The notes beneath the pieces were generated by a model. The model saw nothing but the letters and a program-made list of their open reading frames with translations, did no database searches and was not told where the DNA came from. DNA of 64,000 nt from Motilimonas eburnea. Its GTDB lineage: Bacteria > Pseudomonadota > Gammaproteobacteria > Enterobacterales > CBDFNC01. The translations under genes and the position numbers were made by a program. Each line of letters begins with the position of its first letter. The first letter of the stretch is position 1. Shown one piece after another: positions 26,570-35,518 of this stretch. Where the stretch lies: assembly GCF_021295345.1 (NCBI RefSeq), contig NZ_JAIMJB010000001.1:310001-374000 (forward strand). Direction: 5' to 3'.

Positions 26570-27660
26570 AATGCCAGATCCAAATCGAAGACTTCGGCGG
26601 CTTCATCACCTACGGCGCCGAGTTTGGCCACTTGCTCAGCTGTGATATTGTCTAAATCGTCAGCGGCAATCACTTGGATACAAGTAGTACGATAGCGAGT
26701 CATGCGGATCGCGGCCCAAGGGTAAGCGAGGCCTAATGAGAAAATAATCGCTAAGGTATTGGTAAACTGAATAATGGCGACTTGGGAAAAGTTTAAATCG
26801 GCGTAAAAACGATTATCCCCTAATGTCAGATTGTTAAAGATTAGATTAACGGTTTTGGCTTGGATAAATGCCCAAATCACCAAATTGAGTGCGATGTAAA
26901 AGACGATGAACAAGGTGATACCGCTTGATGCCAGCCAAAGCATCACACCTGACGCATCTTCAAGGCCTGAAGCCAAGCCTGCAACCCCAGCAAATACTAC
27001 ACCAATCAACACCATTACGGTCGTGATACCGGCGCTGATCGCCATAGCGATGAGGTAAATAATAAACATTTCCGATATTTTGCCCTGATAGGCAAATTCA
27101 CTGGTGCCAAATTTCATGTGTTTGGCTACAAATTCATAGTATTTATGCTTCACTAAAGGAAAAATTAAGCCCAAAGTGAACACTAACAATATCGGCCAGA
27201 GCAGTACTATTTGTAATGTTTGTGTGTAGTTAGCGTTGAAATTAAATCTGACTCCCTTAAAAGAGGTCATCCGGGCATTAAAGGCCAACGCTCGCATGAC
27301 TATCCAAGGTAAGGCTGCCAAAAAGATTAAAAATGTGGGCACGGCAATGATCGGCAAACTATGAACGGCAAAAGAATACAGCACAAACAAAATGACGGCG
27401 ATGATCCTGCCCTTGAGAATTGCTAAAGGCTCACCATGATATTGAAAGCTCGTATTATTGATTAACGTGTTGTTGTAGAAGTATTGACGGGTTCTGACTT
27501 TCGCCCAAGCTGAATAGATACCTAGGGTGACAATGGTCAGGGCGATGTTGACTATCCAGATCTTAAAGTACTCGCCCCCTTGGCCAGTAAAATTAACACG
27601 ATAATAGGCTTTTTTCGCCGGGGAGGGGGTGGACGCGAAGGCGCCTTGATGCTCGCTCAC
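26566..27660 (-). CDS. yjgN: YjgN-family (DUF898) inner membrane protein
   Basis: ~364 aa with about seven to eight hydrophobic helices and the DUF898 features YFKIWIVNIALTIVTLGIYS, AWAKVRTRQYFYNNT and LAYPWAAIRMTRY. Function unknown. I prefer GTG 27660, with GGAG 6 nt upstream; an ATG at 27690 adds ten residues but has no ribosome site. Its stop overlaps the M48 start, and YjgN-M48 pairing recurs in other gammaproteobacteria as far as I recall. Confidence 0.82.
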   Translation of the reverse strand: MSEHQGAFASTPSPAKKAYYRVNFTGQGGEYFKIWIVNIALTIVTLGIYSAWAKVRTRQYFYNNTLINNTSFQYHGEPLAILKGRIIAVILFVLYSFAVHSLPIIAVPTFLIFLAALPWIVMRALAFNARMTSFKGVRFNFNANYTQTLQIVLLWPILLVFTLGLIFPLVKHKYYEFVAKHMKFGTSEFAYQGKISEMFIIYLIAMAISAGITTVMVLIGVVFAGVAGLASGLEDASGVMLWLASSGITLFIVFYIALNLVIWAFIQAKTVNLIFNNLTLGDNRFYADLNFSQVAIIQFTNTLAIIFSLGLAYPWAAIRMTRYRTTCIQVIAADDLDNITAEQVAKLGAVGDEAAEVFDLDLAF

Positions 27661-27847
27661 TGTTAACTCCAATAATGGCCTAGGTTGCATGGTAAAGATA
27701 CTAAGGTGAATATTTTATCAATCAAACATCTTAATTAGCAATCGGGGTTAAACAAGGTGGAGTGAATTATCGAAAAAGTGTGAAGGGACGTATCTCATGG
27801 GCAATACCGACTCAGTCTACAAGGGCAATGGAAGGGGGAATCCGTTA

Positions 27848-27882
27848 ACCATAACCGAAAGTCGGTCTCTTTCGGTTATGGT
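27848..27882. terminator. Strong hairpin downstream of satP
   Basis: CCATAACCGAAAG and CTTTCGGTTATGG form a perfect 13-bp stem (14 with the flanking A-T) around a 7-nt loop, 26 bp after the satP stop. It lacks a T tract, so it may be a transcript-end stabiliser. Confidence 0.6.
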
Positions 27883-27908
27883 GGGCGTTTGTATCTAAGG
27901 AGCGCTAG

Positions 27909-28517
27909 TTAAGCTGCTTGGGCTTGCTCTTGGGCCACTGGGACTGGCGAGCTAGCCTTCTTTTCGCCTAATGGCAATACTTCACGGCCAAGTTCGCCGT
28001 TAATAACGGTTGCCATCGCGGTATAGATTGCACTGGCACCACAAATAATTCCTTCAAAACCCGCTAATGTACCAATTAATTCTGAGCCGGTGAAATCACG
28101 TGCAGCCAGTAAAAAGAACAACAGGGTTAAGCTAGCAAAGATAAATTGCGTTGCTTTGTTATGACTTAGGGTTCCGACAAACATAAAAGCGGTAAAAATA
28201 CCCCACATCAGTAAATAAAAGCCCATATAAGCATGAGGTGTTGCCTCGGCCAAGCCTAGTTCAGGGAGGATCAATAGCACCACTAAACTAATCCAAAAAA
28301 AGCCGTAAGAGGTAAATGCAGTTAAGCCAAACGTATTGCCTTTTCTGAACTCAAGCACGCCAGCAATGATCTGAGCCATTCCCCCGTAACACAGCCCCAT
28401 GGCTAAAATCATTGCACTGATAGGAAAAAAACCGGCATTGTGAATATTCAGTAATACGGTTGTCATACCAAAGCCCATTAAGCCAAGTGGACCCGGATTT
28501 GCGTAGTTTGTTGACAC
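27909..28517 (-). CDS. satP: Acetate uptake transporter SatP (GPR1/FUN34/YaaH family)
   Basis: 202 aa, six membrane helices. NPGPLGLMGFGMTTVLLNIH carries the NPAPLGL-type signature of YaaH/SatP acetate-succinate/proton symporters. GTG 28517 is the start, with AAGGAG 9 nt upstream; there is no Met alternative. Fits functionally with the glyoxylate shunt genes 12 kb away, although it is not linked to them in an operon. Confidence 0.9.
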   Translation of the reverse strand: MSTNYANPGPLGLMGFGMTTVLLNIHNAGFFPISAMILAMGLCYGGMAQIIAGVLEFRKGNTFGLTAFTSYGFFWISLVVLLILPELGLAEATPHAYMGFYLLMWGIFTAFMFVGTLSHNKATQFIFASLTLLFFLLAARDFTGSELIGTLAGFEGIICGASAIYTAMATVINGELGREVLPLGEKKASSPVPVAQEQAQAA

Positions 28518-29224
28518 CTTAGTGCGCTCCTTAATTTGTTAGGGGATGGGAAACGGCGCGAATGTAGCAGGATACAGATCACATTCCTAGGTAATTTAAA
28601 AACATTTTTCGTATTTAATTATCTTGCAAATAGTCATTATCAATGTGCTTGATTTTGACTAACAAAAACTTAACAACTCTTATTTGTCGCACTAATAACA
28701 CGTATTTGGGGTTATTTTCTCATTGTATGTAGTGTGTTTTTATCTTGCCTTTTTTTTGGTTTATTCGTTTGCGATTTCGTTTGTTTGTGTTTTGAAATGT
28801 TGTTTATTTTATGGGTGGTTGGTGTTATCTACTTTAGTGACTAATTTTGCAACGAGTAACTTAGGAACCAGTCACGGTTTGAGATGGGTTTAAGGTTTGC
28901 TGTCGGTTGTTAAATCATGGGTTTTGTGGCGATATCCTTGAGTACTTGACTCGATCAGGGCAAAAAGTGATGTTGATCGTGGCAGTTATCAAAAAAATCG
29001 TATTTTGACTAAATATGCTTTATTGGTGAATGACTAGATGTTAGATTCAGCCCGTTTGTTGGCGTTATCTTTGGTTTGGTAATTCATTAGCCGCAGTATA
29101 TTTTGCCTTGCCTTTGTTTGATTCGGTCATTAACCACTGACATAAACGGCTTAACATTGTTTTAGCGCAATGGCGTCAATTAGCCCATAATTTGTTCATA
29201 CCAGTTTAAGGAACCTGTACCCAA
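28518..29224. other. 707-bp AT-rich intergenic region
   Basis: No credible ORF on either strand. The stretch ~28690-28835 is strongly T+G rich on the plus strand and nearly free of A and C runs, unlike its neighbours. It carries the divergent promoters of satP and the amino acid ABC operon. A TGAAT...ATTCA inverted repeat at 29027-29049 has too wide a spacer for an ArgR half-site pair. An undetected small RNA or a curved, silencer-bound segment are possibilities only. Confidence 0.5.
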
Positions 29225-29995
29225 ATGAATGCGATACCCACTTTAGAAGTGAAAGCGCTGCATAAAAAATTTGGCCAAAATGAAGTGCTAAAAGGAATCG
29301 ACCTAGTGGCTAACCAAGGCGATGTTATATCCATTTTAGGCTCTTCGGGTTCAGGGAAAAGTACGTTTTTACGTTGCATCAATTTATTGGAAATGCCCAA
29401 TGCCGGTGATGTTTACGTTAAAGGTGAATTGATCCAAATGAAGCCGCTCAAAAATGGGGAACGTGTTCCTGCTAATCAAAAGCAGGTTGAAGCCATTCGT
29501 GCCCGTCTCGCCATGGTTTTTCAAGGCTTTAACTTATGGTCACATATGACAGTGTTGCAAAACATTATTGAAGCACCGGTTCATGTATTGGGGATACCGA
29601 AAAAGCAAGCCATCGAGCAGGCTCACGAATACTTAAATAAAGTCGGCTTATATGACCGCCGTGATTATTATCCTGGCCACCTTTCAGGTGGGCAACAACA
29701 GCGCGCCGCCATCGCTCGCGCTTTAGCGGTGGATCCTGAGGTGATGTTGTTTGATGAGCCCACATCGGCACTGGATCCCGAATTAGTGGGAGAAGTACTT
29801 ACGGTTATGCGTAAGTTAGCTGAAGAAGGGCGCACCATGTTAGTGGTGACACACGAAATGGCTTTTGCTCGCGATGTGTCAAACAAGGTGATGTTTTTAC
29901 ATCAGGGTCTTGTTGAAGAAGAAGGGGCACCAGAGCTGATATTTACTCAGCCTAAGTCCGCGCGATTTAAACAATTTATTTCATCTGTTTATTAG
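29225..29995 (+). CDS. Basic amino acid ABC transporter ATPase (HisP/AotP-like)
   Basis: 256 aa: Walker [11 protein letters not shown] loop [14 protein letters not shown], signature LSGGQQQR, Walker [20 protein letters not shown]. The insertion after Walker A and overall length match HisP/AotP rather than the shorter ArtP. It energises uptake of arginine/ornithine/lysine or histidine through the permeases encoded next. AAGGAAC lies ~11 nt before the ATG. First gene of a four-gene importer. Confidence 0.93.
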   Translation: MNAIPTLEVKALHKKFGQNEVLKGIDLVANQGDVISILGSSGSGKSTFLRCINLLEMPNAGDVYVKGELIQMKPLKNGERVPANQKQVEAIRARLAMVFQGFNLWSHMTVLQNIIEAPVHVLGIPKKQAIEQAHEYLNKVGLYDRRDYYPGHLSGGQQQRAAIARALAVDPEVMLFDEPTSALDPELVGEVLTVMRKLAEEGRTMLVVTHEMAFARDVSNKVMFLHQGLVEEEGAPELIFTQPKSARFKQFISSVY

Positions 29996-30125
29996 CCTAC
30001 TAAACTAAAAACATTCGGCTAAAAGCAGTGGCTTATTCGAAGCTCATTACAGTAGTACAAACACAACAAAAGTAGACGGGCCATGTTTACGACTTGTCAC
30101 TTAAATAACTAAGAGGGAAATTTAG

Positions 30126-30899
30126 ATGAAAAAACTAATCATCGCTGCAACCATTTTGTGCGCTGCTGTTGGCACTGCACAAGCCAAAGAGTGGAAAAAT
30201 GTACGTATCGGTATCGAAGGCGCGTACCCTCCATTTAGCTGGACTGAGCCAAATGGGGAAGTGAAAGGCTTTGACATTGATATTGCCAATGCACTTTGTG
30301 AAGAAATGAAAGTGAAGTGTACCTTAGTTAAGCAAGATTGGGATGGCATTATCCCAGCGTTGTTAGCACGTAAATATGACGCCATCATCGCAACCATGGA
30401 CATCACCGATGAGCGTAAGAAGAAAGTCGCGTTTTCTGATAAATATCAACATATCCCTGCGCGCTTTGCGGCAAAAAAAGGGACTTCAATTGAATTAACC
30501 GAAGCGTTCATGTCTGGTAAGCGAATTGGTGTGCAACGTGCCACCTCTATGGATACTTATGTAACGGATAACTTCCCTAAAGCAGAAGTTAAACGCTATG
30601 GCACGGCTGATGAAGCCTACCTTGATCTTAAAGCGGGTCGAATTGATTACGTAATGATTGACTCAGCAGCGATTTCAGAAGGCTTATTGAACAAGCCAGG
30701 CGGCGATGCGTTTGAGTTTGTTGGACCAAAACTCAATGATCCTAAGTGGTTTGGTGAAGGCGCGGGTATTGCAATGCGTAAAGGTGATACCGAGTTACAT
30801 GCTAAATTCAATGAAGCCATTAAAGCCATTCGTGCGAATGGTAAGTACAAAGAGCTACAAGACAAGTACTTCGATTTTGATATTTACGGCGACGAGTAA
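30126..30899 (+). CDS. Basic amino acid-binding periplasmic protein (ArgT/HisJ/AotJ-like)
   Basis: 257 aa with a signal peptide cleaved after TAQA (residue ~20). RIGIEGAYPPFSWTEPNGEV and GFDIDIANALCEEMKVKC (with a likely disulfide) match lysine-arginine-ornithine/histidine binding proteins. DWDGIIPALLARKYDAIIATM forms part of the pocket. GAGGG lies 9 nt before the ATG. Highest-expressed member expected, given the structured spacer after it. Confidence 0.93.
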   Translation: MKKLIIAATILCAAVGTAQAKEWKNVRIGIEGAYPPFSWTEPNGEVKGFDIDIANALCEEMKVKCTLVKQDWDGIIPALLARKYDAIIATMDITDERKKKVAFSDKYQHIPARFAAKKGTSIELTEAFMSGKRIGVQRATSMDTYVTDNFPKAEVKRYGTADEAYLDLKAGRIDYVMIDSAAISEGLLNKPGGDAFEFVGPKLNDPKWFGEGAGIAMRKGDTELHAKFNEAIKAIRANGKYKELQDKYFDFDIYGDE

Positions 30900-30914
30900 C
30901 AAAGTCGACTAACG

Positions 30915-31037
30915 AGGGAGCGGTTATCAGAGTAAAGCAGGGGCTGGAGTTATCAGCCAATGGGTTTCCCTATCCGGGTTCCCCAATCGGGCGCCGATGG
31001 CTAACGCACCCTGCTGATTACATTTGAGTCGCTCCCT
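30915..31037 (+). ncRNA. Multi-hairpin spacer inside the amino acid ABC operon
   Basis: An outer stem AGGGAGCG/CGCTCCCT (30915-30922 with 31030-31037) encloses a second stem AGCAGGG/CCCTGCT (30936-30942 with 31009-31015). That encloses three small hairpins: GGCTG/CAGCC (30942-30958), GGG/CCC (30962-30970) and ATCGG/CCGAT (30986-30998). The result is a cloverleaf-like fold filling the binding-protein/permease gap. It probably protects the upstream mRNA or damps permease expression; a REP-type element is an alternative. Confidence 0.55.
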
Positions 31038-31067
31038 TACGCTTTTTGCTGCAATAAGAATTTATTT

Positions 31068-31811
31068 ATGTTGTTAGACCTACAAGGTTATGAAGGTACC
31101 ATCCTCGCTGGCGCTTGGATCACCCTTGAAGTGGCATTGCTTTCATTGTTGCTTGCTGTGGTGCTGGGTATGCTCGGAGCCTTAGCAAAACTTTCTTCCA
31201 TTGCTTTTATACGCTGGTGGGCGACGCTATATACAACGGTGATCCGTGGTATTCCTGACTTGATCTTAATGATGCTGATCTTTTTTGGTGGGCAGATATT
31301 TATCAATGAATTCAATGTCACCCTCAATGATTGGCTTAATGAATATTTTGCGGGCCAAAATCCGAACCATGAATGGACCAGTTACTTACCCGATTATGTT
31401 GATGTGAGTCCGTTTTTTGCGGGCGTTGTCACCATAGGTTTTATCTTTGGTGCGTATATGGCCGAAACGTTTCGCGGTGCGATTATCGCTGTCGATAAAG
31501 GGCAGCTGGAAGCCGCAAGAGCCTATGGCATGAGCAGCATGATGGTGTTTCGCCGTGTTATGTTTCCGCAAATGATGCGCCATGCCTTACCCGGTTTTGG
31601 CAATAATTGGTTGGTGTTATTAAAAACCACTGCCTTGGTGTCTATCATAGGCCTAGAGGATATGGTGAAAGCAGCTGGTGACGCGGGTGGTTCAACCCAA
31701 ATGCCATTTACCTTCTATTTTGTTGTAGCGCTTATTTTTCTTGTTTTTACTGCTATTTCGACCAGCCTGCTTAATCTTGCTGAGAAAAAATATGCCATCG
31801 TGTCGAGGTAG
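31068..31811 (+). CDS. Basic amino acid ABC transporter permease (HisQ/AotQ-like)
   Basis: 247 aa, five to six membrane helices; the permease EAA loop is ETFRGAIIAVDKGQLEAARA followed by YGMSSMMVFRRVMFPQ. It matches HisQ/AotQ. ATG 31068 has only a weak ribosome site, and the structured spacer precedes it. The next permease starts 3 nt after its stop. Confidence 0.93.
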   Translation: MLLDLQGYEGTILAGAWITLEVALLSLLLAVVLGMLGALAKLSSIAFIRWWATLYTTVIRGIPDLILMMLIFFGGQIFINEFNVTLNDWLNEYFAGQNPNHEWTSYLPDYVDVSPFFAGVVTIGFIFGAYMAETFRGAIIAVDKGQLEAARAYGMSSMMVFRRVMFPQMMRHALPGFGNNWLVLLKTTALVSIIGLEDMVKAAGDAGGSTQMPFTFYFVVALIFLVFTAISTSLLNLAEKKYAIVSR

Positions 31812-31813
31812 TT

Positions 31814-32557
31814 ATGGGATTTGATGCAATCATTAATTGGTTTGGCCAAATAGAATATTTTCAGTTACTCGCCGACGAATGGCCTTTGTATTTATCTGGC
31901 TTGTGGACAACCTTATGGCTGGTTGCTTTTTCACTGTTTTTGGGACTGTTTATTGCGGTTCCTGCTGGCATCATGAATAACAGCCAAAATTGGTTTGTGC
32001 GTTTTCCGGCATGGGCGTTTATCTATTTTTTCCGGGGCACCCCCTTATTGATCCAGCTGTTTTTGATTTATTACGGTGCTGGGCAATTCTTGGCCAATAA
32101 CGAGCATCCCTTGGCGCTGCTATTGTGGCCTTGGTTTCAAGAAGCGTGGTTTTGTGCGTTGCTGGCTTTTACCCTTAATACCGGCGCCTATACCGCTGAA
32201 ATCGTGCGTGGCAGTATCAATACTATGCCAAGTGGCGAAATAGAAGCTGCCAAAGCTTACGGTTTAAGCCGTTATAAAATCATGTCTCGTATTGTGCTTC
32301 CGAGCGCATTTCGACGTGCCTTACCGGCTTACAGTAATGAGGTGATTTTCATGTTACACGGTAGTGCGTTAGCTGGCGTGGTGACCATCGTTGATCTTAC
32401 CGGTGCAGCGCGCATCGTCAATTCACGTTATTATGCACCGTTCGAAGCCTTTATCACGGCGGGATTACTTTATATGCTAACCACCTTTGTGATCGTGTTC
32501 CTGTTTAAGAAATGGGAAGCTCGGTGGCATAAGCATCTTAAACCCCTTGAGGTATAA
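31814..32557 (+). CDS. Basic amino acid ABC transporter permease (HisM/AotM-like)
   Basis: 247 aa with helices typical of HisM. EIVRGSINTMPSGEIEAAKA followed by YGLSRYKIMSRIVLPSAFRR is the ATPase-contacting EAA loop. It pairs with the preceding permease to form the membrane channel. AGGTAG precedes the ATG. Last gene of the operon; a palindromic repeat and a terminator follow. Confidence 0.93.
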   Translation: MGFDAIINWFGQIEYFQLLADEWPLYLSGLWTTLWLVAFSLFLGLFIAVPAGIMNNSQNWFVRFPAWAFIYFFRGTPLLIQLFLIYYGAGQFLANNEHPLALLLWPWFQEAWFCALLAFTLNTGAYTAEIVRGSINTMPSGEIEAAKAYGLSRYKIMSRIVLPSAFRRALPAYSNEVIFMLHGSALAGVVTIVDLTGAARIVNSRYYAPFEAFITAGLLYMLTTFVIVFLFKKWEARWHKHLKPLEV

Positions 32558-32567
32558 TTGCTTTGCT

Positions 32568-32614
32568 TTACCCAATCAACCTGTAAAAACATGCATCTTC
32601 AAGTTGATTGGTTA
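32568..32614. repeat. Dispersed palindromic element, compact copy D
   Basis: TACCCAATCAAC (32569-32580) and GTTGATTGGTTA (32603-32614) flank CTGTAAAAACATGCATCTTC. This is a 47-bp short form of copy A, ending just before the operon terminator. Confidence 0.8.
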
Positions 32615-32619
32615 TAGAT

Positions 32620-32646
32620 AAAGGGGCCATTTGGCCCTTTTTCATT
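32620..32646 (+). terminator. Terminator of the amino acid ABC operon
   Basis: AAAGGGGCC-ATTT-GGCCCTTTTT: a GC-rich stem with a 4-nt loop followed by a T run, ~60 bp after the last stop. Confidence 0.85.
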
Positions 32647-32691
32647 TTTTGCTCTTAGGCGCATCATAGCTAAATTTTAAGGTGAAACCGT

Positions 32692-33411
32692 ATGAGTATG
32701 TTTGAGTTAATTGCCGATGAACCTGATTTTGTGGTGATTAACAAGCAGGCCGGCAGTAATTTCCACAGTGAGCAAGGTGAAGCAGGTTTAGTAGTGGCTG
32801 CGCAGCAATCCCTTGGGCAAAAGCTATACAGCGTACACAGGTTAGATAAGCTAACGTCGGGGATCTTATTACTGGCTAAGTCGCCAGTGGCGGCGGCTGC
32901 GTTGGCTCAACTTTTTGCTCAGCGTCAGATTGAAAAGTATTATATCGCGTTAAGTGACAGTAAGCCGACAAAAAAACAAGGCTTAATCAAGGGGGATATG
33001 CAGAAAAGCCGCCGTGGCAGTTGGAAACTTTGTAAGACGCAACATAACCCCGCGATTACGCACTTTTTTAGTTTTGGGGTTCGCGCAGGGCTGCGCTTAT
33101 TTGTACTTAAGCCTCTTACGGGAAAAACCCATCAACTTAGGGTGGCATTGAAAAGCATTGGCTCGCCCATTGTGGGTGATCGTCGCTATGGTCAAGATGG
33201 CGCTGATAGAGGTTATCTGCATGCCTACCAGCTCGCTTTTACCTATCAGGGCCGCGTGTATCAATATCAAGCTAACGCGTTATCTGGGGAGTTGTTTAAT
33301 CTGACTGAATGCCAAGATTGCCTTGATCAATTAGGCAATTTGGCCGATCTGGCTTGGCCGAGTTACCAATTACCTCAGCCAGTAAGGGATAAAGAAAACG
33401 CGTCACGTTAA
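32692..33411 (+). CDS. RluA-family pseudouridine synthase (TIGR01621-like)
   Basis: 239 aa: VHRLDKLTSG carries the catalytic Asp52 of the RluA family, and LKPLTGKTHQLRVAL plus GDRRYG are further family motifs. There is no S4 domain. It resembles the small TIGR01621 group, found beside rRNA/tRNA pseudouridine synthases; the RNA target is unknown. AAGGTG lies 8 nt before the ATG. Confidence 0.9.
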   Translation: MSMFELIADEPDFVVINKQAGSNFHSEQGEAGLVVAAQQSLGQKLYSVHRLDKLTSGILLLAKSPVAAAALAQLFAQRQIEKYYIALSDSKPTKKQGLIKGDMQKSRRGSWKLCKTQHNPAITHFFSFGVRAGLRLFVLKPLTGKTHQLRVALKSIGSPIVGDRRYGQDGADRGYLHAYQLAFTYQGRVYQYQANALSGELFNLTECQDCLDQLGNLADLAWPSYQLPQPVRDKENASR

Positions 33412-33548
33412 TCAAGCTGTCATTTCTCAACCAACAGGGCACCCTCTTATTCAGCTGTCATTCAGGGTTAGCTTAGTAGTTGATTTTAAAATGTAATTAC
33501 CCCTTTCTATTCGTATATCAGATACGCCTAAAAGTAACACAAAATACA

Positions 33549-33576
33549 TTGACTTAATGGGAAGGGGGTTTATAAT
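33549..33576 (+). promoter_or_regulatory. Near-consensus promoter of the first cold-shock gene
   Basis: TTGACT (33549-33554), 16-bp spacer, TATAAT (33571-33576). Start would fall near 33583, giving a ~145-nt leader before the ATG, the length expected of a cold-shock leader RNA. The leader begins with a TTGAAAGTACGG segment reminiscent of a cold box. It accounts for the 317-bp gap 33412-33728. Confidence 0.7.
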
Positions 33577-33728
33577 CTTTTTAGCTTGAAAGTACGGTTT
33601 ATATTTATGCGCACCATCCGGATTAAAGAATCACATCTTCAGTCCTGTTTTCATAAGTAATAGCAACACTTCCAGCAAAACAACGAGCTCGATGAGCTTA
33701 TTACTCTTGAATTTACAGGATATTTATT

Positions 33729-33938
33729 ATGTCTAATACAACTACTGGTACAGTAAAATGGTTTAACGAAGCAAAAGGTTTCGGTTTCATTCAACAAGAG
33801 AATGGTCCTGACGTATTTGCTCACTTCCGTGCAATCCAAGGTACTGGTTTCAAAACACTAGCTGAAGGCCAAAAAGTTCAGTTCGAAGTGACTCAAGGCC
33901 AAAAAGGCCCACAAGCTGAGAACATCGTACCTCTATAA
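33729..33938 (+). CDS. CspA-family cold-shock protein
   Basis: 69 aa single OB fold with RNP1 KGFGFIQQ and RNP2 VFAHFRAI, binding single-stranded RNA/DNA as an RNA chaperone. A consensus promoter, long leader and strong terminator bracket it as a single-gene unit. A paralogue lies at 49865-50074. Confidence 0.95.
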   Translation: MSNTTTGTVKWFNEAKGFGFIQQENGPDVFAHFRAIQGTGFKTLAEGQKVQFEVTQGQKGPQAENIVPL

Positions 33939-33963
33939 TAGAGCGATTGTTTTCAATGCAAAA

Positions 33964-33992
33964 AACGAGACCTAAGGTCTCGTTTTTTTTTT
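33964..33992 (+). terminator. Cold-shock gene terminator
   Basis: AACGAGACC-TAA-GGTCTCGTT, a perfect 9-bp stem, runs into a stretch of T residues, 25 bp after the csp stop. Confidence 0.95.
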
Positions 33993-34077
33993 GCCCGAAT
34001 GCCCACAGCTCAGCTTTAATCGCGATGGCGGCAGCCAACTGCAGAGGGCTTAGTAGCACTCCCCCGCAATAAGCATC

Positions 34078-35337
34078 CTAAGCTATTTTTGGTACGCATT
34101 GAGTGCGTCGTTGATATAGGCTTTTTTGCATCAATGCGAAGCAAGTTAACGCAATGAACATGGCGATTAAACAGGCAAGAAAAACACTGTAATAGTTGAA
34201 ATGTTGCGCGATCATACCGACCAACAAGCTACCCAGTAATAAACTTAATTGTTGCGCATTATTGAACAAGGTTGTCGCCAATCCGAGTTGCTTGGGCATC
34301 ATGTCTTGAATGATAACGAGGCCGATACAAGCAGCAATGGCGATAAAAATGCCGTTAAATAGTTGGATCAAAAGTAATCCACTGGGGTTATCTAGGCTGA
34401 CCATGCCGATATAAAAGATCACACCTGCAACAAAGGCCATGAACATTAACCTATGATTTCCCAGTTTGACAGCTAGGGTGCCGGCTAAGATCATTATTGG
34501 AATTTCAAACAAGGCCGCCGTGCCCATCATATAGCCCGCTAATTGAGCAGAGGTGTTAAGCTCTTGGCTGAGGTAGAGGGGGAGCGCGGTTAAGTACATG
34601 GTATTGGCTGAGCACATGGCCAAAATACTGACCAGAAATAATGCAACACCGGGCACCTTTAACCAATTGGAAGTGATAGTACTGGGGTTGGATTGCATCT
34701 GAGGTTCAGTCGAAGTTGGGTTCGCGCTATCAGGCGCTGTTGCTGGCTCGGCTGTCGCTTTGGTTGCGCTGGCATTAACCGTGGGTAAGTAGATGATCAG
34801 ACCGATCAGCATCAGCGCCAACGTGGCGGAGCTGATAAAAGTTAAAGCAAAGCCAAAACTGGCTTGTAACATAAAAGCAATCGGCGGCCCAATCACCCAT
34901 GCCAAGGCAATGCCAGCACGCATCACAGACACAAACTGCGTACTTTGCTCCGGCATAGTTTGGTCGGCATACAGTCTGCCCAAGGTAAAAAGTTGGGGTA
35001 AGGCCGCATTACTAAAACTTAAAAAACAAATTGCACTGGCTAACGTCAGCCAATAATCACTGGTCAGCGCCATCGTCAACACACCTAGGCAAAAGCCTAC
35101 CTGTGCAAGCACTAAGATTTTTTTGCGTGACCACCCGCGGTCGGATTGCTTGGCGAGATACAAAGAAACCATGACGCCACTTAATACCATGGCAGCCAAG
35201 TAATAACTCATCGCCATTGGGCTTGCGCCCACTTCATTGATTAAATATAAGCTCGTTAACGGAAACACCAACGCCGTCGTGAGTCCGCAGATAAAGGTAC
35301 TTAGGATAAACCCAAGGGAAACAGGCTGTTTGAACAT
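34078..35337 (-). CDS. MFS transporter, sugar-efflux (SetA/SetB)-like
   Basis: 419 aa, twelve predicted helices, with a Ser/Thr/Pro/Ala-rich central loop (~residues 190-225). The SDRGWSRKKIL loop between TM2 and TM3 fits MFS motif A, and the overall layout resembles SetB sugar efflux pumps. ATG 35337 has GAGG 5 nt upstream, preferred over GTG 35343. Divergent from the AraC regulator, which probably controls it; substrate unknown. Confidence 0.82.
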   Translation of the reverse strand: MFKQPVSLGFILSTFICGLTTALVFPLTSLYLINEVGASPMAMSYYLAAMVLSGVMVSLYLAKQSDRGWSRKKILVLAQVGFCLGVLTMALTSDYWLTLASAICFLSFSNAALPQLFTLGRLYADQTMPEQSTQFVSVMRAGIALAWVIGPPIAFMLQASFGFALTFISSATLALMLIGLIIYLPTVNASATKATAEPATAPDSANPTSTEPQMQSNPSTITSNWLKVPGVALFLVSILAMCSANTMYLTALPLYLSQELNTSAQLAGYMMGTAALFEIPIMILAGTLAVKLGNHRLMFMAFVAGVIFYIGMVSLDNPSGLLLIQLFNGIFIAIAACIGLVIIQDMMPKQLGLATTLFNNAQQLSLLLGSLLVGMIAQHFNYYSVFLACLIAMFIALTCFALMQKSLYQRRTQCVPKIA

Positions 35338-35518
35338 AATCACCTCGCTATAAAAAATGTTCCGTCACTGTACGAGGTTGTAGCCATAAAAAGTGATAGC
35401 CTTCAGTCATGGTTTGATATTATTACCTCAATCTTAAGGTAGGTTGTGAGTTTATAGTACTCTTTGCGTTATGATTAACGCAGCAACATCAGCGTCAAGG
35501 CAATGGGGAAAATGAACG

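Noticed and set aside
29027-29049. ArgR site (TGAAT...ATTCA)
   Set aside because: The spacer is far wider than the 4 bp within an ARG-box half pair.
30915-31037. tRNA or tRNA-like gene
   Set aside because: Cloverleaf-like folding, but no T-loop GGTTC-A motif in the right place, no plausible anticodon arm and too long.
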